From Leadbetterella sp964489955 (GTDB taxonomy: Bacteria > Bacteroidota > Bacteroidia > Cytophagales > Spirosomataceae), in assembly GCA_964489955.1 (NCBI GenBank), contig CAZBAV010000008.1:25468-89467 (forward strand): a stretch of 64,000 nt of DNA, in the 5' to 3' direction. A program made the position numbers and the translations under genes. Shown piece by piece: positions 8,461 through 17,072 of the stretch. Each line of letters begins with the position of its first letter. Position 1 is the stretch's first letter. The notes below the pieces were generated by a model, which ran no database searches, was not told the DNA's origin, and saw nothing but the letters and a program-made list of their open reading frames with translations.

Positions 8461-9807
8461 ATGGCCCAGAGAGTAAAGATATTAACAGAACACGCAGATA
8501 AGCCAGGTATAGAGACCTTTGAGGTTTATAGAAAACACGGTGGATATACTGGTTTAGAAAAGGCTTTGAAGACCATGACGCCAGACGAAGTGGTAGAAGA
8601 AGTGAAAAAGTCAGGTGTGAGAGGAAGAGGAGGTGCTGGTTTCCCGATGGGTATGAAATGGAGTTTTTTGGCAAAACCAGAAGGTGTGCCAAGATACTTG
8701 GTTTGTAATGCAGATGAGTCTGAGCCGGGCACGTTTAAAGACCATTATTTAATGAAGAATATTCCCCACATTTTAATTGAGGGGATGATTATATCTAGTT
8801 TTGCTTTAGGTGCCAATAAGTCATTTATATATGTGCGTGGTGAGCTAATGTACGTAATACGTATTTTAGAAAAAGCCATAGCAGAGGCTAAAGCAGCAGG
8901 ATTTTTAGGTAAAAATATTTTGGGTACAGGTTATGATCTGGAGCTTGTAGTGCAGCCGGGTGGTGGTGCCTATATCTGTGGTGAAGAAACTGCTTTACTG
9001 GAATCTCTTGAAGGAAAGAGAGGAAACCCAAGAAATAAGCCGCCTTTTCCTGCGGTTAAAGGACTTTACCAATGCCCAACTGTGGTAAACAATGTAGAGT
9101 CTATTGCAAATACGCCTTGGATTGTGAATAACGGTGGAGATGCGTATGCGGCTATCGGGATTGGCAGAAGTACAGGAACTAAGCTTATTTCGGCTTCTGG
9201 TCATATTAAGAACCCGGGTGTGTATGAGATTGAATTAGGACTTCCGGTACAGGAATTTATTTATTCTGATGAGTTTTTGGGTGGGATTAGAGACGGACAC
9301 AGACTGAAAGCTGTAGTAGCAGGAGGTTCTTCTGTGCCTATTTTACCGGCTCACTTACTACTTAAGACAGCTACTGGCGAAGATAGGTTGATGTCTTATG
9401 AGTCCTTGTCTGATGGTGGTTTTGCTACTGGTACAATGATGGGATCCGGAGGTTTTATAGCTATGGACGAAACCACTTGTATTGTTCGTAATACATGGAA
9501 TTTCTCGCGGTTTTATCATCATGAGTCATGCGGACAGTGTTCGCCATGTAGAGAAGGGACAGGTTGGTTAGAAAAAGTACTACACAGGATAGAGTATGGT
9601 CACGGTAATGAAAGAGATATTGATTTGCTTGTAGATGTTGCAAAAAGGATAGAAGGTAACACCATCTGTCCGCTAGGTGACGCTGCGGCATGGCCAGTAG
9701 GTAGTGCTATTAGGCATTTTAGGGAAGAATTTGAATGGCATGTTAAGAATCCAGCAGAAGCCACTAAGAAAGGTGCTGTTTTTATGCCAAATGAAGTATT
9801 AGTTTAA
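8461..9807 (+). CDS. nuoF: NADH-quinone oxidoreductase subunit F
   Basis: 448 residues, the 51-kDa flavoprotein that oxidises NADH. The glycine-rich FMN/NADH segment GRGGAGFP is at residues 55-62; NADESEPGTFKDH and the GGGAYICGEETALLESLEG region follow. The N3 [4Fe-4S] ligands are C357, C360, C363 (SCGQCSPCREGT) and C403 (NTICPLGD). Start at 8461, three bases after nuoE. All catalytic features are intact. Confidence 0.97.
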   Translation: MAQRVKILTEHADKPGIETFEVYRKHGGYTGLEKALKTMTPDEVVEEVKKSGVRGRGGAGFPMGMKWSFLAKPEGVPRYLVCNADESEPGTFKDHYLMKNIPHILIEGMIISSFALGANKSFIYVRGELMYVIRILEKAIAEAKAAGFLGKNILGTGYDLELVVQPGGGAYICGEETALLESLEGKRGNPRNKPPFPAVKGLYQCPTVVNNVESIANTPWIVNNGGDAYAAIGIGRSTGTKLISASGHIKNPGVYEIELGLPVQEFIYSDEFLGGIRDGHRLKAVVAGGSSVPILPAHLLLKTATGEDRLMSYESLSDGGFATGTMMGSGGFIAMDETTCIVRNTWNFSRFYHHESCGQCSPCREGTGWLEKVLHRIEYGHGNERDIDLLVDVAKRIEGNTICPLGDAAAWPVGSAIRHFREEFEWHVKNPAEATKKGAVFMPNEVLV

Positions 9808-9819
9808 AAAGATTGAGTT

Positions 9820-10914
9820 ATGGATGCTCCCCAAATGATAAAAGTAACCATTGACGGTAGAGAGGTGCAAGTGCCAGTAGGAACTACCATTATGGAAGCG
9901 GCCCGACAAATAGGGCCCGAGGTGGCACCGCCTGCTATGTGCTATTATAAGCCGTTGGAAGGTTCAGGAGGAAAATGTAGGGCTTGTTTGGTGAAAGTAA
10001 CCCAAGGGTCTGAGAAAGATCCAAGACCTATGCCAAAGTTAGTGGCGTCGTGCATAACGGGGGCACAGGACGGTATGGTGGTGGAAAACTTTACTAGTCC
10101 AGAGGTAGTAGATGCCCGTAAAGGAATTGTAGAGTTTTTATTGATAAACCATCCATTAGATTGTCCGGTTTGTGATCAGGCAGGGGAATGTCATTTGCAA
10201 GACTTTGCGTTTGAAAACGGGCTAGCCACCACAAGATTCGAAGAAGAAAGAAGGACTTTCGAAAAAGAGGATATTGGCGATAAGATACAGTTGCACATGA
10301 ACCGTTGTGTACTTTGCTATCGCTGTGTATATACTGCAAACCAAATTACAAATGAGCGTGTTCATGGTGTGATGTATCGCGGAGATCATTCTGAAATCAG
10401 TACATATATTACTAAAGCTATAGATAACGATTTCTCTGGTAATGTAATAGACGTTTGTCCTGTAGGTGCATTAACAGATAAGACATATCGTTTCAAAAGC
10501 CGTGTTTGGTTCTCTAAGCCAGTAGATGCACACAGAGATTGCGACCATGAGAATTGTAAGGGGGAAGTTAACCTATGGTATAAAGGAGATGAAGTGATAC
10601 GCGTTACTGCTCGTAAGAACCAATGGGGAGAGGTAGAAAGTTTTATTTGCAATACATGTAGGTTTGATAAGAAAGAGACCTCTGACTGGGTTATAGAAGG
10701 ACCTACCAAAGTGAAGCGTGCCTCTGTAATTTCGGCCAACAAGTACACTGGAAATACGGTCAAGAAGACAGAGTTTGGTTTGAATCATGCCGCACATAAT
10801 TTTAAGCAAATAGGAGACGCTAGACCTTACGACAAGAACTTAAAGGAAATTAAGCAATCGGAGGATTACAAAGCTCTGATGGAGAAAAATGATGCTTACT
10901 TTTCTAAAAAATAG
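9820..10914 (+). CDS. nuoG: NADH-quinone oxidoreductase subunit G, short form
   Basis: 364 residues, about half the length of the classical NuoG. Residues 1-90 hold the N1b [2Fe-2S] ferredoxin domain (C41, C53, C56, C78). A His-Cys [4Fe-4S] segment follows (NHPLDCPVCDQAGEC), then the N4 cluster segment (CVLCYRC and CPVGAL). The tail begins a Mow/Bis-MGD-like [4Fe-4S] region (CDHENCKG ... FICNTCRF) and then ends, so the large molybdopterin-like domain is missing. The operon continues with no frameshift signs, so this is a natural short form, as I recall for other Bacteroidota, and not a pseudogene. Confidence 0.93.
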   Translation: MDAPQMIKVTIDGREVQVPVGTTIMEAARQIGPEVAPPAMCYYKPLEGSGGKCRACLVKVTQGSEKDPRPMPKLVASCITGAQDGMVVENFTSPEVVDARKGIVEFLLINHPLDCPVCDQAGECHLQDFAFENGLATTRFEEERRTFEKEDIGDKIQLHMNRCVLCYRCVYTANQITNERVHGVMYRGDHSEISTYITKAIDNDFSGNVIDVCPVGALTDKTYRFKSRVWFSKPVDAHRDCDHENCKGEVNLWYKGDEVIRVTARKNQWGEVESFICNTCRFDKKETSDWVIEGPTKVKRASVISANKYTGNTVKKTEFGLNHAAHNFKQIGDARPYDKNLKEIKQSEDYKALMEKNDAYFSKK

Positions 10915-10921
10915 TTAACGA

Positions 10922-12058
10922 ATGGATTCAATTTTATTAATAAAAGGAATTATCATCTTAGTGATTTTCGCACTAAGCTTAGGAATAGCTGCTTATGAGA
11001 CTTACTTTGAGCGTGTAGTGGCTGCCTGGATTCAAGATAGGGTAGGACCAGATAGGGCTGGATGGCATGGTATGTTCCAGCCTTTGGCAGATGCGGGAAA
11101 GCTTTTCTTTAAAGAAGATTTTATTCCTGCCATGGCAGACAAGTGGCTCTTTATCATAGGACCAGGTATAGCTATGTTTACTTCCTTGTTAAGTAGTGCT
11201 GTGATTCCGTTTGGTGAGACGCTTAAGATAGGAGATTTATTAGTGCCTATACAAGGGATGGATGTTAACATCGGTGTTTTGTATGTGTTTGGTATTGTGG
11301 CTCTTGGTGTTTACGGGATTTTGATTGGTGGCTGGGCTTCTAACAATAAGTACTCACTTTATGGTGCTTTAAGAGCGGCCTCGCAAAATATCTCTTATGA
11401 ATTGGCACTTGGCGTATGTCTGGTGGCGATTATTGTGGTTACGGGTTCATTGTCACTAAGAGAGATAGTAGATCAGCAGCACGGGATAAACTGGAATATA
11501 TTTTATCAGCCTGTCGGTTTTATTCTTTTTATGACCTGTTCATTGGCAGAGTTAAACAGGGTTCCTTTTGACTTACCGGAGACAGAAAGTGAATTGGTTA
11601 CAGGATATTTGACGGAATTTGGCTCTATGAAAATGGGCTTGTTTATGTTTGGCGAATATGTGAACATGTTTGTGTCTTCTGCTATTATTGCTTGTTTATA
11701 TTTTGGAGGATATAACTATCCTGGTATGGACGCGGTGAGAGAATGGATGGTAGGTGCTATGGGAGATGTTACAGGCCATAACGTGGCTACCCTATTAGGA
11801 ACGGGAATTTTCTTCTTGAAGATATTTTTCTTCATATTTGTGATTATGTGGATTCGTTGGACACTTCCTCGTTTCAGATATGACCAGTTAATGAAGTTGG
11901 GTTGGCAGTGGATGTTACCTTTGGCCGTGGTAAACCTTTTGGTTATGACAGTGGCTACACTATCGGGATATCCACTTTTAGTAAGTTGGATTGGTATGGG
12001 AGCGTTTTTGCTTGTGTACTATGGAGGAAGGACGATTTACGAAAAAAGAACAAATTAA
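10922..12058 (+). CDS. nuoH: NADH-quinone oxidoreductase subunit H
   Basis: 378 residues, membrane subunit that joins the peripheral arm to the proton-pumping arm and lines the quinone channel. About eight to nine hydrophobic helices are visible. Signatures: AAYETYFERVVAAWIQDRVGPDRAGW near the N-terminus and the acidic quinone-loop LNRVPFDLPETESELVTGY. Seven bases after nuoG. Full length. Confidence 0.97.
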   Translation: MDSILLIKGIIILVIFALSLGIAAYETYFERVVAAWIQDRVGPDRAGWHGMFQPLADAGKLFFKEDFIPAMADKWLFIIGPGIAMFTSLLSSAVIPFGETLKIGDLLVPIQGMDVNIGVLYVFGIVALGVYGILIGGWASNNKYSLYGALRAASQNISYELALGVCLVAIIVVTGSLSLREIVDQQHGINWNIFYQPVGFILFMTCSLAELNRVPFDLPETESELVTGYLTEFGSMKMGLFMFGEYVNMFVSSAIIACLYFGGYNYPGMDAVREWMVGAMGDVTGHNVATLLGTGIFFLKIFFFIFVIMWIRWTLPRFRYDQLMKLGWQWMLPLAVVNLLVMTVATLSGYPLLVSWIGMGAFLLVYYGGRTIYEKRTN

Positions 12059-12064
12059 GAGGTT

Positions 12065-12622
12065 ATGCAACTTACCAATAGAGCGAAACAAACAGATAAA
12101 TCTGATTTAAGCGTAATAGAAAAAACGTACCTTCCAGGTGTGTTTAGTGGTATGACTATTACCTTAAAGCACTTTTTTAAGAAGAAGCCAACCATACGGT
12201 ATCCAGAGCAAAAGAGGTATTTAGGTCCTGTTTTTAGAGGACACCATATTCTAAAGCGTGACGAACAAGGACGTGAAAGGTGTACAGCTTGTGGGCTTTG
12301 TGCTGTTGCCTGCCCAGCAGAAGCTATTTCTATGGTAGCTGCGGAACGTGTGAAGGGAGAGGAACATCTGTACAGAGAAGAGAAATATGCTGCTAATTAT
12401 GAGATAAATATGCTCAGGTGTATTTTTTGTGGACTATGCGAGGAGGCTTGTCCTAAACAAGCGATATATTTGCGTCATGATGAGTTTGTACCTGTATTTA
12501 CAGATAGAGACCAGGTTGTTTATGGGAAGGACCAGTTGGTAGAAGATATGAACAACCGCTATAACAGAGAAGCTTGGACAAAGGAGGAGACGGCTAAGCT
12601 GTGGGAAAAACAAAAAGTATAA
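12065..12622 (+). CDS. nuoI: NADH-quinone oxidoreductase subunit I
   Basis: 185 residues, the 23-kDa ferredoxin subunit with clusters N6a and N6b. Two CxxCxxCxxxC motifs are present: C73/C76/C79/C83 (CTACGLCAVACP) and C119/C122/C125/C129 (CIFCGLCEEACP). The N-terminal segment includes a weakly amphipathic membrane-contact region (GVFSGMTITLKHFF). Starts six bases after nuoH, four bases before nuoJ. Confidence 0.97.
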   Translation: MQLTNRAKQTDKSDLSVIEKTYLPGVFSGMTITLKHFFKKKPTIRYPEQKRYLGPVFRGHHILKRDEQGRERCTACGLCAVACPAEAISMVAAERVKGEEHLYREEKYAANYEINMLRCIFCGLCEEACPKQAIYLRHDEFVPVFTDRDQVVYGKDQLVEDMNNRYNREAWTKEETAKLWEKQKV

Positions 12623-12626
12623 GAAG

Positions 12627-13166
12627 ATGTTAGAAACTATAAAAAGCGTAACGGGAGTTGAAATAGCATATAATTTATTTGCTACACTTGTATTGGTAGG
12701 TGCTTTAGGAACAATATTGTCTAAAAAACCAATGCATAGTGTCATGTTCCTGATACTTACTTTCTTTTCGCTTTCAGGAATTTATGTTTTGCTTAATGCA
12801 CAATTTGTGGCAGTGGTGAACATTATTGTGTATGCAGGAGCCATTATGGTTCTTTTCTTATTTGTGCTCATGTTCCTGAATTTAAGGCAAGATTCTAATT
12901 TCTTGGCTAATAAGTCTATGCTTTTGGCGGCAGTAATTTCTGGTGGATCACTTGCATTACTTCTGGTAGCAGTTTTAAGAAAGGCACAATTAAGACCTGT
13001 AAATCCGGAGACATTTAAGAGTGACACGGGTTTGATAGAGAACTTAGGAACAGTCTTGTTTAAAGAGTATCTTTTGGCCTTTGAGCTGGTTTCAGTACTG
13101 TTTCTAGTGGCTACAGTAGGTGCAATCCTTCTTGGTAAAAGAGAGAAAGGAGAGAACCATTTTTAA
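12627..13166 (+). CDS. nuoJ: NADH-quinone oxidoreductase subunit J
   Basis: 179 residues, five hydrophobic helices, with the NuoJ pattern KKPMHSVMFLILTFFSLSGIYVLLNAQFVAVVNIIVYAGAIMVLF (written here only as landmarks around residues 30-75: the conserved VYAGAIMVLFLF helix with its pi-bulge). It is the last gene of the operon. A convergent crcB gene follows at once behind a shared terminator, so nuoK, nuoL, nuoM and nuoN are not here. They are presumably elsewhere on the chromosome, because NuoH and NuoJ without them could not pump protons. Confidence 0.95.
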   Translation: MLETIKSVTGVEIAYNLFATLVLVGALGTILSKKPMHSVMFLILTFFSLSGIYVLLNAQFVAVVNIIVYAGAIMVLFLFVLMFLNLRQDSNFLANKSMLLAAVISGGSLALLLVAVLRKAQLRPVNPETFKSDTGLIENLGTVLFKEYLLAFELVSVLFLVATVGAILLGKREKGENHF

Positions 13167-13233
13167 GTTTATGTTAGCTGCTATTATTTAGAGCTAATTA
13201 TGTGGTTTGTTTTTTGAATACTAAGTTTGATAG

Positions 13234-13257
13234 AAAAAGAGCCTCGGGCTCTTTTTT
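13234..13257. terminator. Bidirectional terminator between nuoJ and crcB
   Basis: GAGCC (13239-13243), a TCG loop and GGCTC (13247-13251), flanked by five A on the left and six T on the right. It can end the nuo transcript on plus and the crcB transcript on minus; the crcB stop codon lies at its edge. A weaker TTAGCT/AGCTAA inverted repeat precedes it at 13174-13197. Confidence 0.8.
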
Positions 13258-13627
13258 ATTTTATAAGAAGCGTACCCAGATAGAGAATAGTCAAACCTAG
13301 AATCAGGCTTGCCAAAACATATACTGCTGCAATGGTAAACTGTTGGTTTTGTACTAAGGTCAGAGTTTCTCCTGAAAAGGCCGAGAACGTGGTGAATCCA
13401 CCACAAAAGCCTGTGGTTAAAAAAAATCTTACATTGTTGCTGGTTAAGCCTGTTTTTTGGAAATAGCCTATTAAAAGGCCAAAAATGAGACAGCCCACGA
13501 TATTTACGACAAATGTACCGTATGGAAAACTTGTCGAGTCTTTGGATGGTAGCAATGTCGAAATTCCATAGCGTAGCATACTTCCCAGTGCCCCACCAAG
13601 ACCCACAAGTAAATATGGCTGGAACAT
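13256..13627 (-). CDS. crcB: Fluoride channel CrcB/FluC
   Basis: 123 residues with four hydrophobic helices. Small dual-topology membrane channel that exports fluoride. Signatures: GGALGSMLRYG at residues 11-21, GTFVVNIVG with the pore asparagine N42, and GFCGGFTTFSAFSGE at 73-87. Its ATG overlaps the stop of the upstream TPR gene by one base (TAATG), so the two are cotranslated. No fluoride riboswitch was seen upstream of the pair. It appears as a single gene, consistent with a homodimer. Confidence 0.95.
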   Translation of the reverse strand: MFQPYLLVGLGGALGSMLRYGISTLLPSKDSTSFPYGTFVVNIVGCLIFGLLIGYFQKTGLTSNNVRFFLTTGFCGGFTTFSAFSGETLTLVQNQQFTIAAVYVLASLILGLTILYLGTLLIK

Positions 13628-15045
13628 TAGTTCTTAAATTGGTCTATTATCCTTTGGAGGGTTTTTAATGTTTCCAGATTACTAAAGAAATCGTATATCT
13701 GCACGTGTTTGTCATAATCCAGTAGCAAGCCTTCTTGTAAGAACTTATAAGCAAGATTAAGCTTTCCGTCATAAAGTAGATATACTGCTGCACGATAATA
13801 TAAGTCGGCATCTTCAGGGAGCTCTTCTAGTCCATCAGAAATTATTTCGTAAGCACGGGTGTACATTTCGGCTTCAAAATACATCATAGACCAATTTAAC
13901 CAAATATCGGGATTAATAGGGTCCAATTCGCAGGCTTGTACATACGCCTCCTCTGCTGATACAGTGTTTCCTAGTTTAGACTCATTATCGGCTAGTAATA
14001 GCCAATATTCGGCATTTAGGTCATTGTTTTTTATTGCCTTTTTAATAAAATGGATAGACTCTATATAGCGTTCTTGCTCAAAAAGCACTAAAGCCATGCC
14101 ATACCATGCGTCATCCCAAAAGGGGTCTAGTTCTGTGGCAGTTTTATAGTATTTAAATGCTTCTGTGTATTCCTCAAGTTTCTCGTGTGCATTACCTAAA
14201 TAAGTAAGGGTTTCTGCGGTTTGTGCTTCTAGTTCTAGCGTATGTTTAAATGCTTCTACAGCTTTACTATATTCATCAAGGTTAAGGTACGATACTCCTA
14301 AGTTAAACCAAGAGCTTGCTGATTTTTCGTTTATAACTGTGGCGAATTCTAAAGCCTTTTTGGCGTCTTGATACTGATCCAGATTATTATAACTTTGGCC
14401 CAGTGCAAACCAAGCCAGATAATTGTATGGATCTGTGTCAGTTAAAGAACTGAAGTATTTTATTGCTTCGTTTCCTGCATTTTGCGTTTCGTAACAGAAA
14501 AGTAGTTCCAGATATGTGATTTCTATTTTAGGATTGATACTAAGAGACTTTTTAAAAGAGGCTATTGCAGTATCTAGTTTGCCTAAACTAGAGTTCGCCA
14601 TTCCCAGTTGGAAGTAAACATTTTCTTTGTCCTCTGATTCATCAAGAATTGTTTCGAAGTACTCTATAGCTCTTTCGTACTCTCCTGAATAAATACAAAC
14701 TACACCGCGGAAATACTGGATTTCTATGTCGGATGGGTAGAAAATGGCCGCTTGGTCTAAAATCTCTGTGGCTTCTGTAAGCTCAAACCAATTTATCAGG
14801 ATTTGTACCTTGTTTAGCATCAAATCTAGTGAATTCGGATACATGAGGAGACCATATTTACAGGCTTTATGGGCTAGTTCGAAGTCCTCTTTGGATATGT
14901 AATAGTCTGATAGAGATTCGAATATTTCCTCACTGAAAGTAGGTGTTTCTTTCCTTTTAAGTAGGTTTTCGAACCTCGAAGCTACCTCTTCCATTGAGGT
15001 CTGGTTAAATTCATCAAAAGGTTCAAAACTAAATTCCTGGCTCAT
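13627..15045 (-). CDS. Cytoplasmic tetratricopeptide-repeat protein
   Basis: 472 residues and no signal peptide. An acidic N-terminus (MSQEFSFEPFDEFNQ) is followed by roughly eleven consecutive TPR units from about residue 45 to the end, such as ASSWFNLGVSYLNLDEYSKAVEAF and DDAWYGMALVLFEQERYIESI. It is a protein-interaction scaffold of unknown partner. It is coupled to crcB through a one-base stop/start overlap, probably an operon accident and not a functional link. The preceding epimerase gene is on the same strand 51 bases upstream. Confidence 0.85.
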   Translation of the reverse strand: MSQEFSFEPFDEFNQTSMEEVASRFENLLKRKETPTFSEEIFESLSDYYISKEDFELAHKACKYGLLMYPNSLDLMLNKVQILINWFELTEATEILDQAAIFYPSDIEIQYFRGVVCIYSGEYERAIEYFETILDESEDKENVYFQLGMANSSLGKLDTAIASFKKSLSINPKIEITYLELLFCYETQNAGNEAIKYFSSLTDTDPYNYLAWFALGQSYNNLDQYQDAKKALEFATVINEKSASSWFNLGVSYLNLDEYSKAVEAFKHTLELEAQTAETLTYLGNAHEKLEEYTEAFKYYKTATELDPFWDDAWYGMALVLFEQERYIESIHFIKKAIKNNDLNAEYWLLLADNESKLGNTVSAEEAYVQACELDPINPDIWLNWSMMYFEAEMYTRAYEIISDGLEELPEDADLYYRAAVYLLYDGKLNLAYKFLQEGLLLDYDKHVQIYDFFSNLETLKTLQRIIDQFKN

Positions 15046-15096
15046 CTAATCTTACTTATTGTTATATAAATATACTTTATCCTAACTGAATGAACA

Positions 15097-16080
15097 TTAC
15101 TTTTTCTCTATTAATTCAGTACAAATCCTATCTAAGGACGTATCTAGCTCTGTAAAAGTGAAATCTAGCTGCTTTTTTATCTTATTATTTACCTGTAATA
15201 TCTTTAGTTGAGCTGTCTTCGCAGTTTCTTTTGTAATGAGGGGAGCTTTACCTGTTAAGAATGATTTTATAGCTTCTAAACGCCAAATCAGACCTAAAAC
15301 GGATGGGCCTACTTTTATCCTTGGTTTTTTCTTTTTAAATCTGTGAGCAATTTTTCCGAAAAATTCTTCGTAAGATATCATGCCTGCTGAAAGACAAAAC
15401 CGTTCATCTTTTATGTCAGATTCTGTAAGCTGTATCATGGCTTTGGCCACATCCTGAACATCTACGTAGTTTAGGTAACCAGCTGTGTAGAATGGCTTTT
15501 CTTGATAAACGTACTTAAAAAGCTGGGTGCTGCTTTGGTTCCAGTCGCCACCTCCCAAGATAATGGACGGGTTTACTATGACCACGTCTAGCCCTTCTGC
15601 TGCTCCACGCCAAGCTTCACATTCTCCCAGATATTTGCTAATGGCATAATGAGAGTTGGTTTCTGATGAAACCCACTTTTGGTTTTCGTCTATTTCTACT
15701 TTATCCATCTTTCGCATTTTGCTAAGAGGAGGACGGCCAAATGCCGCTATAGAGCTTACATGACAAAGCTTTTTGATTTTATTCTCCAAACAGGCATTAA
15801 CTACATTGGCTGTGCCTTCTACATTTACTTTGTACATGTTCTCCCTGTCTTTCGGGGCAAAGGAAACAGTAGCTGCCGCATGTATCACGTAATCAATGTC
15901 TTTTAAGTGTTCATGGAGACAAGTTACATCCAGGATATCTCCTTCCACATATTCTGTATTAGGAAGGGGAGAGGTAACCTTGGTACGTACTAATGCCCTT
16001 ATGCTGTAGCCTTTGGCAATTAGCTGTTGGGCTACTTCATGTCCTAATAGTCCTGTTATTCCGGTAAGGAAGACTCTCAT
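15097..16080 (-). CDS. NAD-dependent epimerase/dehydratase, dihydroflavonol-reductase-like
   Basis: 327 residues, extended short-chain dehydrogenase fold. The dinucleotide motif GITGLLG is at residues 7-13, the active-site tyrosine and lysine are Y145 and K149 (YAISK), and a serine pair precedes at HVSSIAAFG (S109/S110). The VNVEGTANVV and VNPSIILGGGDW segments fit the subgroup that reduces or epimerises sugar-nucleotide- or ketone-type substrates. The substrate cannot be told from the sequence. A -7 element precedes the start. Divergent from the barnase gene. Confidence 0.85.
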   Translation of the reverse strand: MRVFLTGITGLLGHEVAQQLIAKGYSIRALVRTKVTSPLPNTEYVEGDILDVTCLHEHLKDIDYVIHAAATVSFAPKDRENMYKVNVEGTANVVNACLENKIKKLCHVSSIAAFGRPPLSKMRKMDKVEIDENQKWVSSETNSHYAISKYLGECEAWRGAAEGLDVVIVNPSIILGGGDWNQSSTQLFKYVYQEKPFYTAGYLNYVDVQDVAKAMIQLTESDIKDERFCLSAGMISYEEFFGKIAHRFKKKKPRIKVGPSVLGLIWRLEAIKSFLTGKAPLITKETAKTAQLKILQVNNKIKKQLDFTFTELDTSLDRICTELIEKK

Positions 16081-16095
16081 GCAATCTTTTTTTTA

Positions 16096-16103
16096 CAAAA
16101 ATA
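16096..16103 (-). promoter_or_regulatory. -7 promoter element of the epimerase gene
   Basis: The minus strand reads TATTTTTG (TAnnTTTG), 15 bases before the ATG at 16080. No TTG was found at 17-23 bases upstream. Confidence 0.4.
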
Positions 16104-16146
16104 CAAGTTTATCGCTTTGGGAAAGTGGGAATACAGAGATGCTTTA

Positions 16147-16154
16147 TATTTTTG
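16147..16154 (+). promoter_or_regulatory. -7 promoter element of the barnase-like gene
   Basis: TATTTTTG, 19 bases before the ATG at 16174. It lies inside the region that a longer reading from 16117 would translate, so it supports the 16174 start. No proper -33 was found. Confidence 0.4.
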
Positions 16155-16173
16155 TGGGGAAGAGCTATGTAAT

Positions 16174-16551
16174 ATGAAGAAGATTTTAGGTTTTTTGGCT
16201 GCAGCGGCACTTTTGGGATTCTTTTGGTACCAAAATGGAAGTACTGGTGATGAAAAGAATCTAGGAGAAAGAGTAGATGGCATTCCTGCCAAAGTTTATG
16301 AGGTTTTGGAGCATATAGATAAATACGAAAAAGCACCGGAAGGCTATGTGGGTGGACGTCACTTTGGTAATTATGAGAAACTTCTGCCAATAAACGATAA
16401 TAAGAACAACAAAAGAATAAAGTATAGAGAGTGGGATGTTAATCCGAAAGTGAAAGGGAAAAATAGAGGGGCTGAGCGTTTAGTAACAGGAAGTAATAAG
16501 TCAGCCTATTATACAAAAGATCATTATAATTCATTTAAACAAATAAGGTAA
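16174..16551 (+). CDS. Secreted barnase-type ribonuclease (N1/T1 family)
   Basis: 125 residues from the ATG at 16174, which begins a hydrophobic export signal or membrane anchor (MKKILGFLAAAALLGFFWYQ). The mature part matches barnase: EGYVGGRHFGNYEKLLP, then YREWDVNP with general base E86, KNRGAERLV with R98 and R102, and KDHYNSFKQI with general acid H117. These equal barnase Glu73, Arg83, Arg87 and His102, so it should be an active guanyl-preferring RNase acting outside the cytoplasm. The barstar gene follows after ten bases. Whether the N-terminus is cleaved or stays as an anchor is unclear. Confidence 0.92.
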   Translation: MKKILGFLAAAALLGFFWYQNGSTGDEKNLGERVDGIPAKVYEVLEHIDKYEKAPEGYVGGRHFGNYEKLLPINDNKNNKRIKYREWDVNPKVKGKNRGAERLVTGSNKSAYYTKDHYNSFKQIR

Positions 16552-16560
16552 TACAGAACA

Positions 16561-16965
16561 ATGTACAATTTGGACATAGAAGAGAAAGATTCTCTTCCTG
16601 AAGGTTATGACATAGCCGTGATAGACTCTAAGAAATGCACGACCCTACGTGCTTTTTATGAAACCATGGCCAAGGTTTTTGAGTTTCCAGATTATTTCGG
16701 ATTTAATATGGATTCGTTTGATGAAATGCTTAACGATTTATCGTGGATAGAAAACGATAAAATTGTTATGTATTTCGACAACTCGGAGTCCTTTTTGGTA
16801 GCCGAACGTAACGATACTAAAATTCTTACCCTACTGGATATTTTGGAGGCAACTTGCGAAGACTGGAAGTGGTTTGAAGGTGATGATGATATTCCGAAGA
16901 AAGAGCTTCTTATCCGTTTTTCACGTAGCGAAAGAATGGAAGTCATTTTGGAGGAACTGTATTGA
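16561..16965 (+). CDS. Barstar-family ribonuclease inhibitor
   Basis: 134 residues, cytoplasmic, no signal peptide. The barstar core is clear: TLRAFYETMAKVFEFPDYFGFNMDSFDEMLNDL (residues 28-60), where the YFGxNxDSF loop inserts into the RNase active site. D51 equals barstar Asp35. The position of barstar Asp39 is E55 here, a conservative change. The protein is longer than barstar (about 90 residues) by an insertion and a C-terminal tail. Its place ten bases after the RNase gene makes it the cognate antidote protecting cytoplasmic RNA before export. Confidence 0.92.
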   Translation: MYNLDIEEKDSLPEGYDIAVIDSKKCTTLRAFYETMAKVFEFPDYFGFNMDSFDEMLNDLSWIENDKIVMYFDNSESFLVAERNDTKILTLLDILEATCEDWKWFEGDDDIPKKELLIRFSRSERMEVILEELY

Positions 16966-16996
16966 TAGTTGATAAATACATCCCTGTAAAATATTG

Positions 16997-17036
16997 GTAG
17001 GAACATACCTTATGGTGTGTTCCTACGTTTCGTTTT
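16997..17036 (+). terminator. Terminator after barstar gene
   Basis: A long hairpin: GTAGGAACA (16997-17005) pairs with TGTTCCTAC (17018-17026), with inner ACC/GGT pairs and a TTAT loop, followed by a T-rich stretch. It resembles the hairpin at 18548-18575. Confidence 0.7.
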
Positions 17037-17072
17037 TAGAATTTAACTCTATAAGGAGTTCTACATATAAAA

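Noticed and set aside
13167..13256. nuoK or a remnant of it
   Set aside because: Only a six-codon open frame follows nuoJ before the terminator; no similarity to NuoK.
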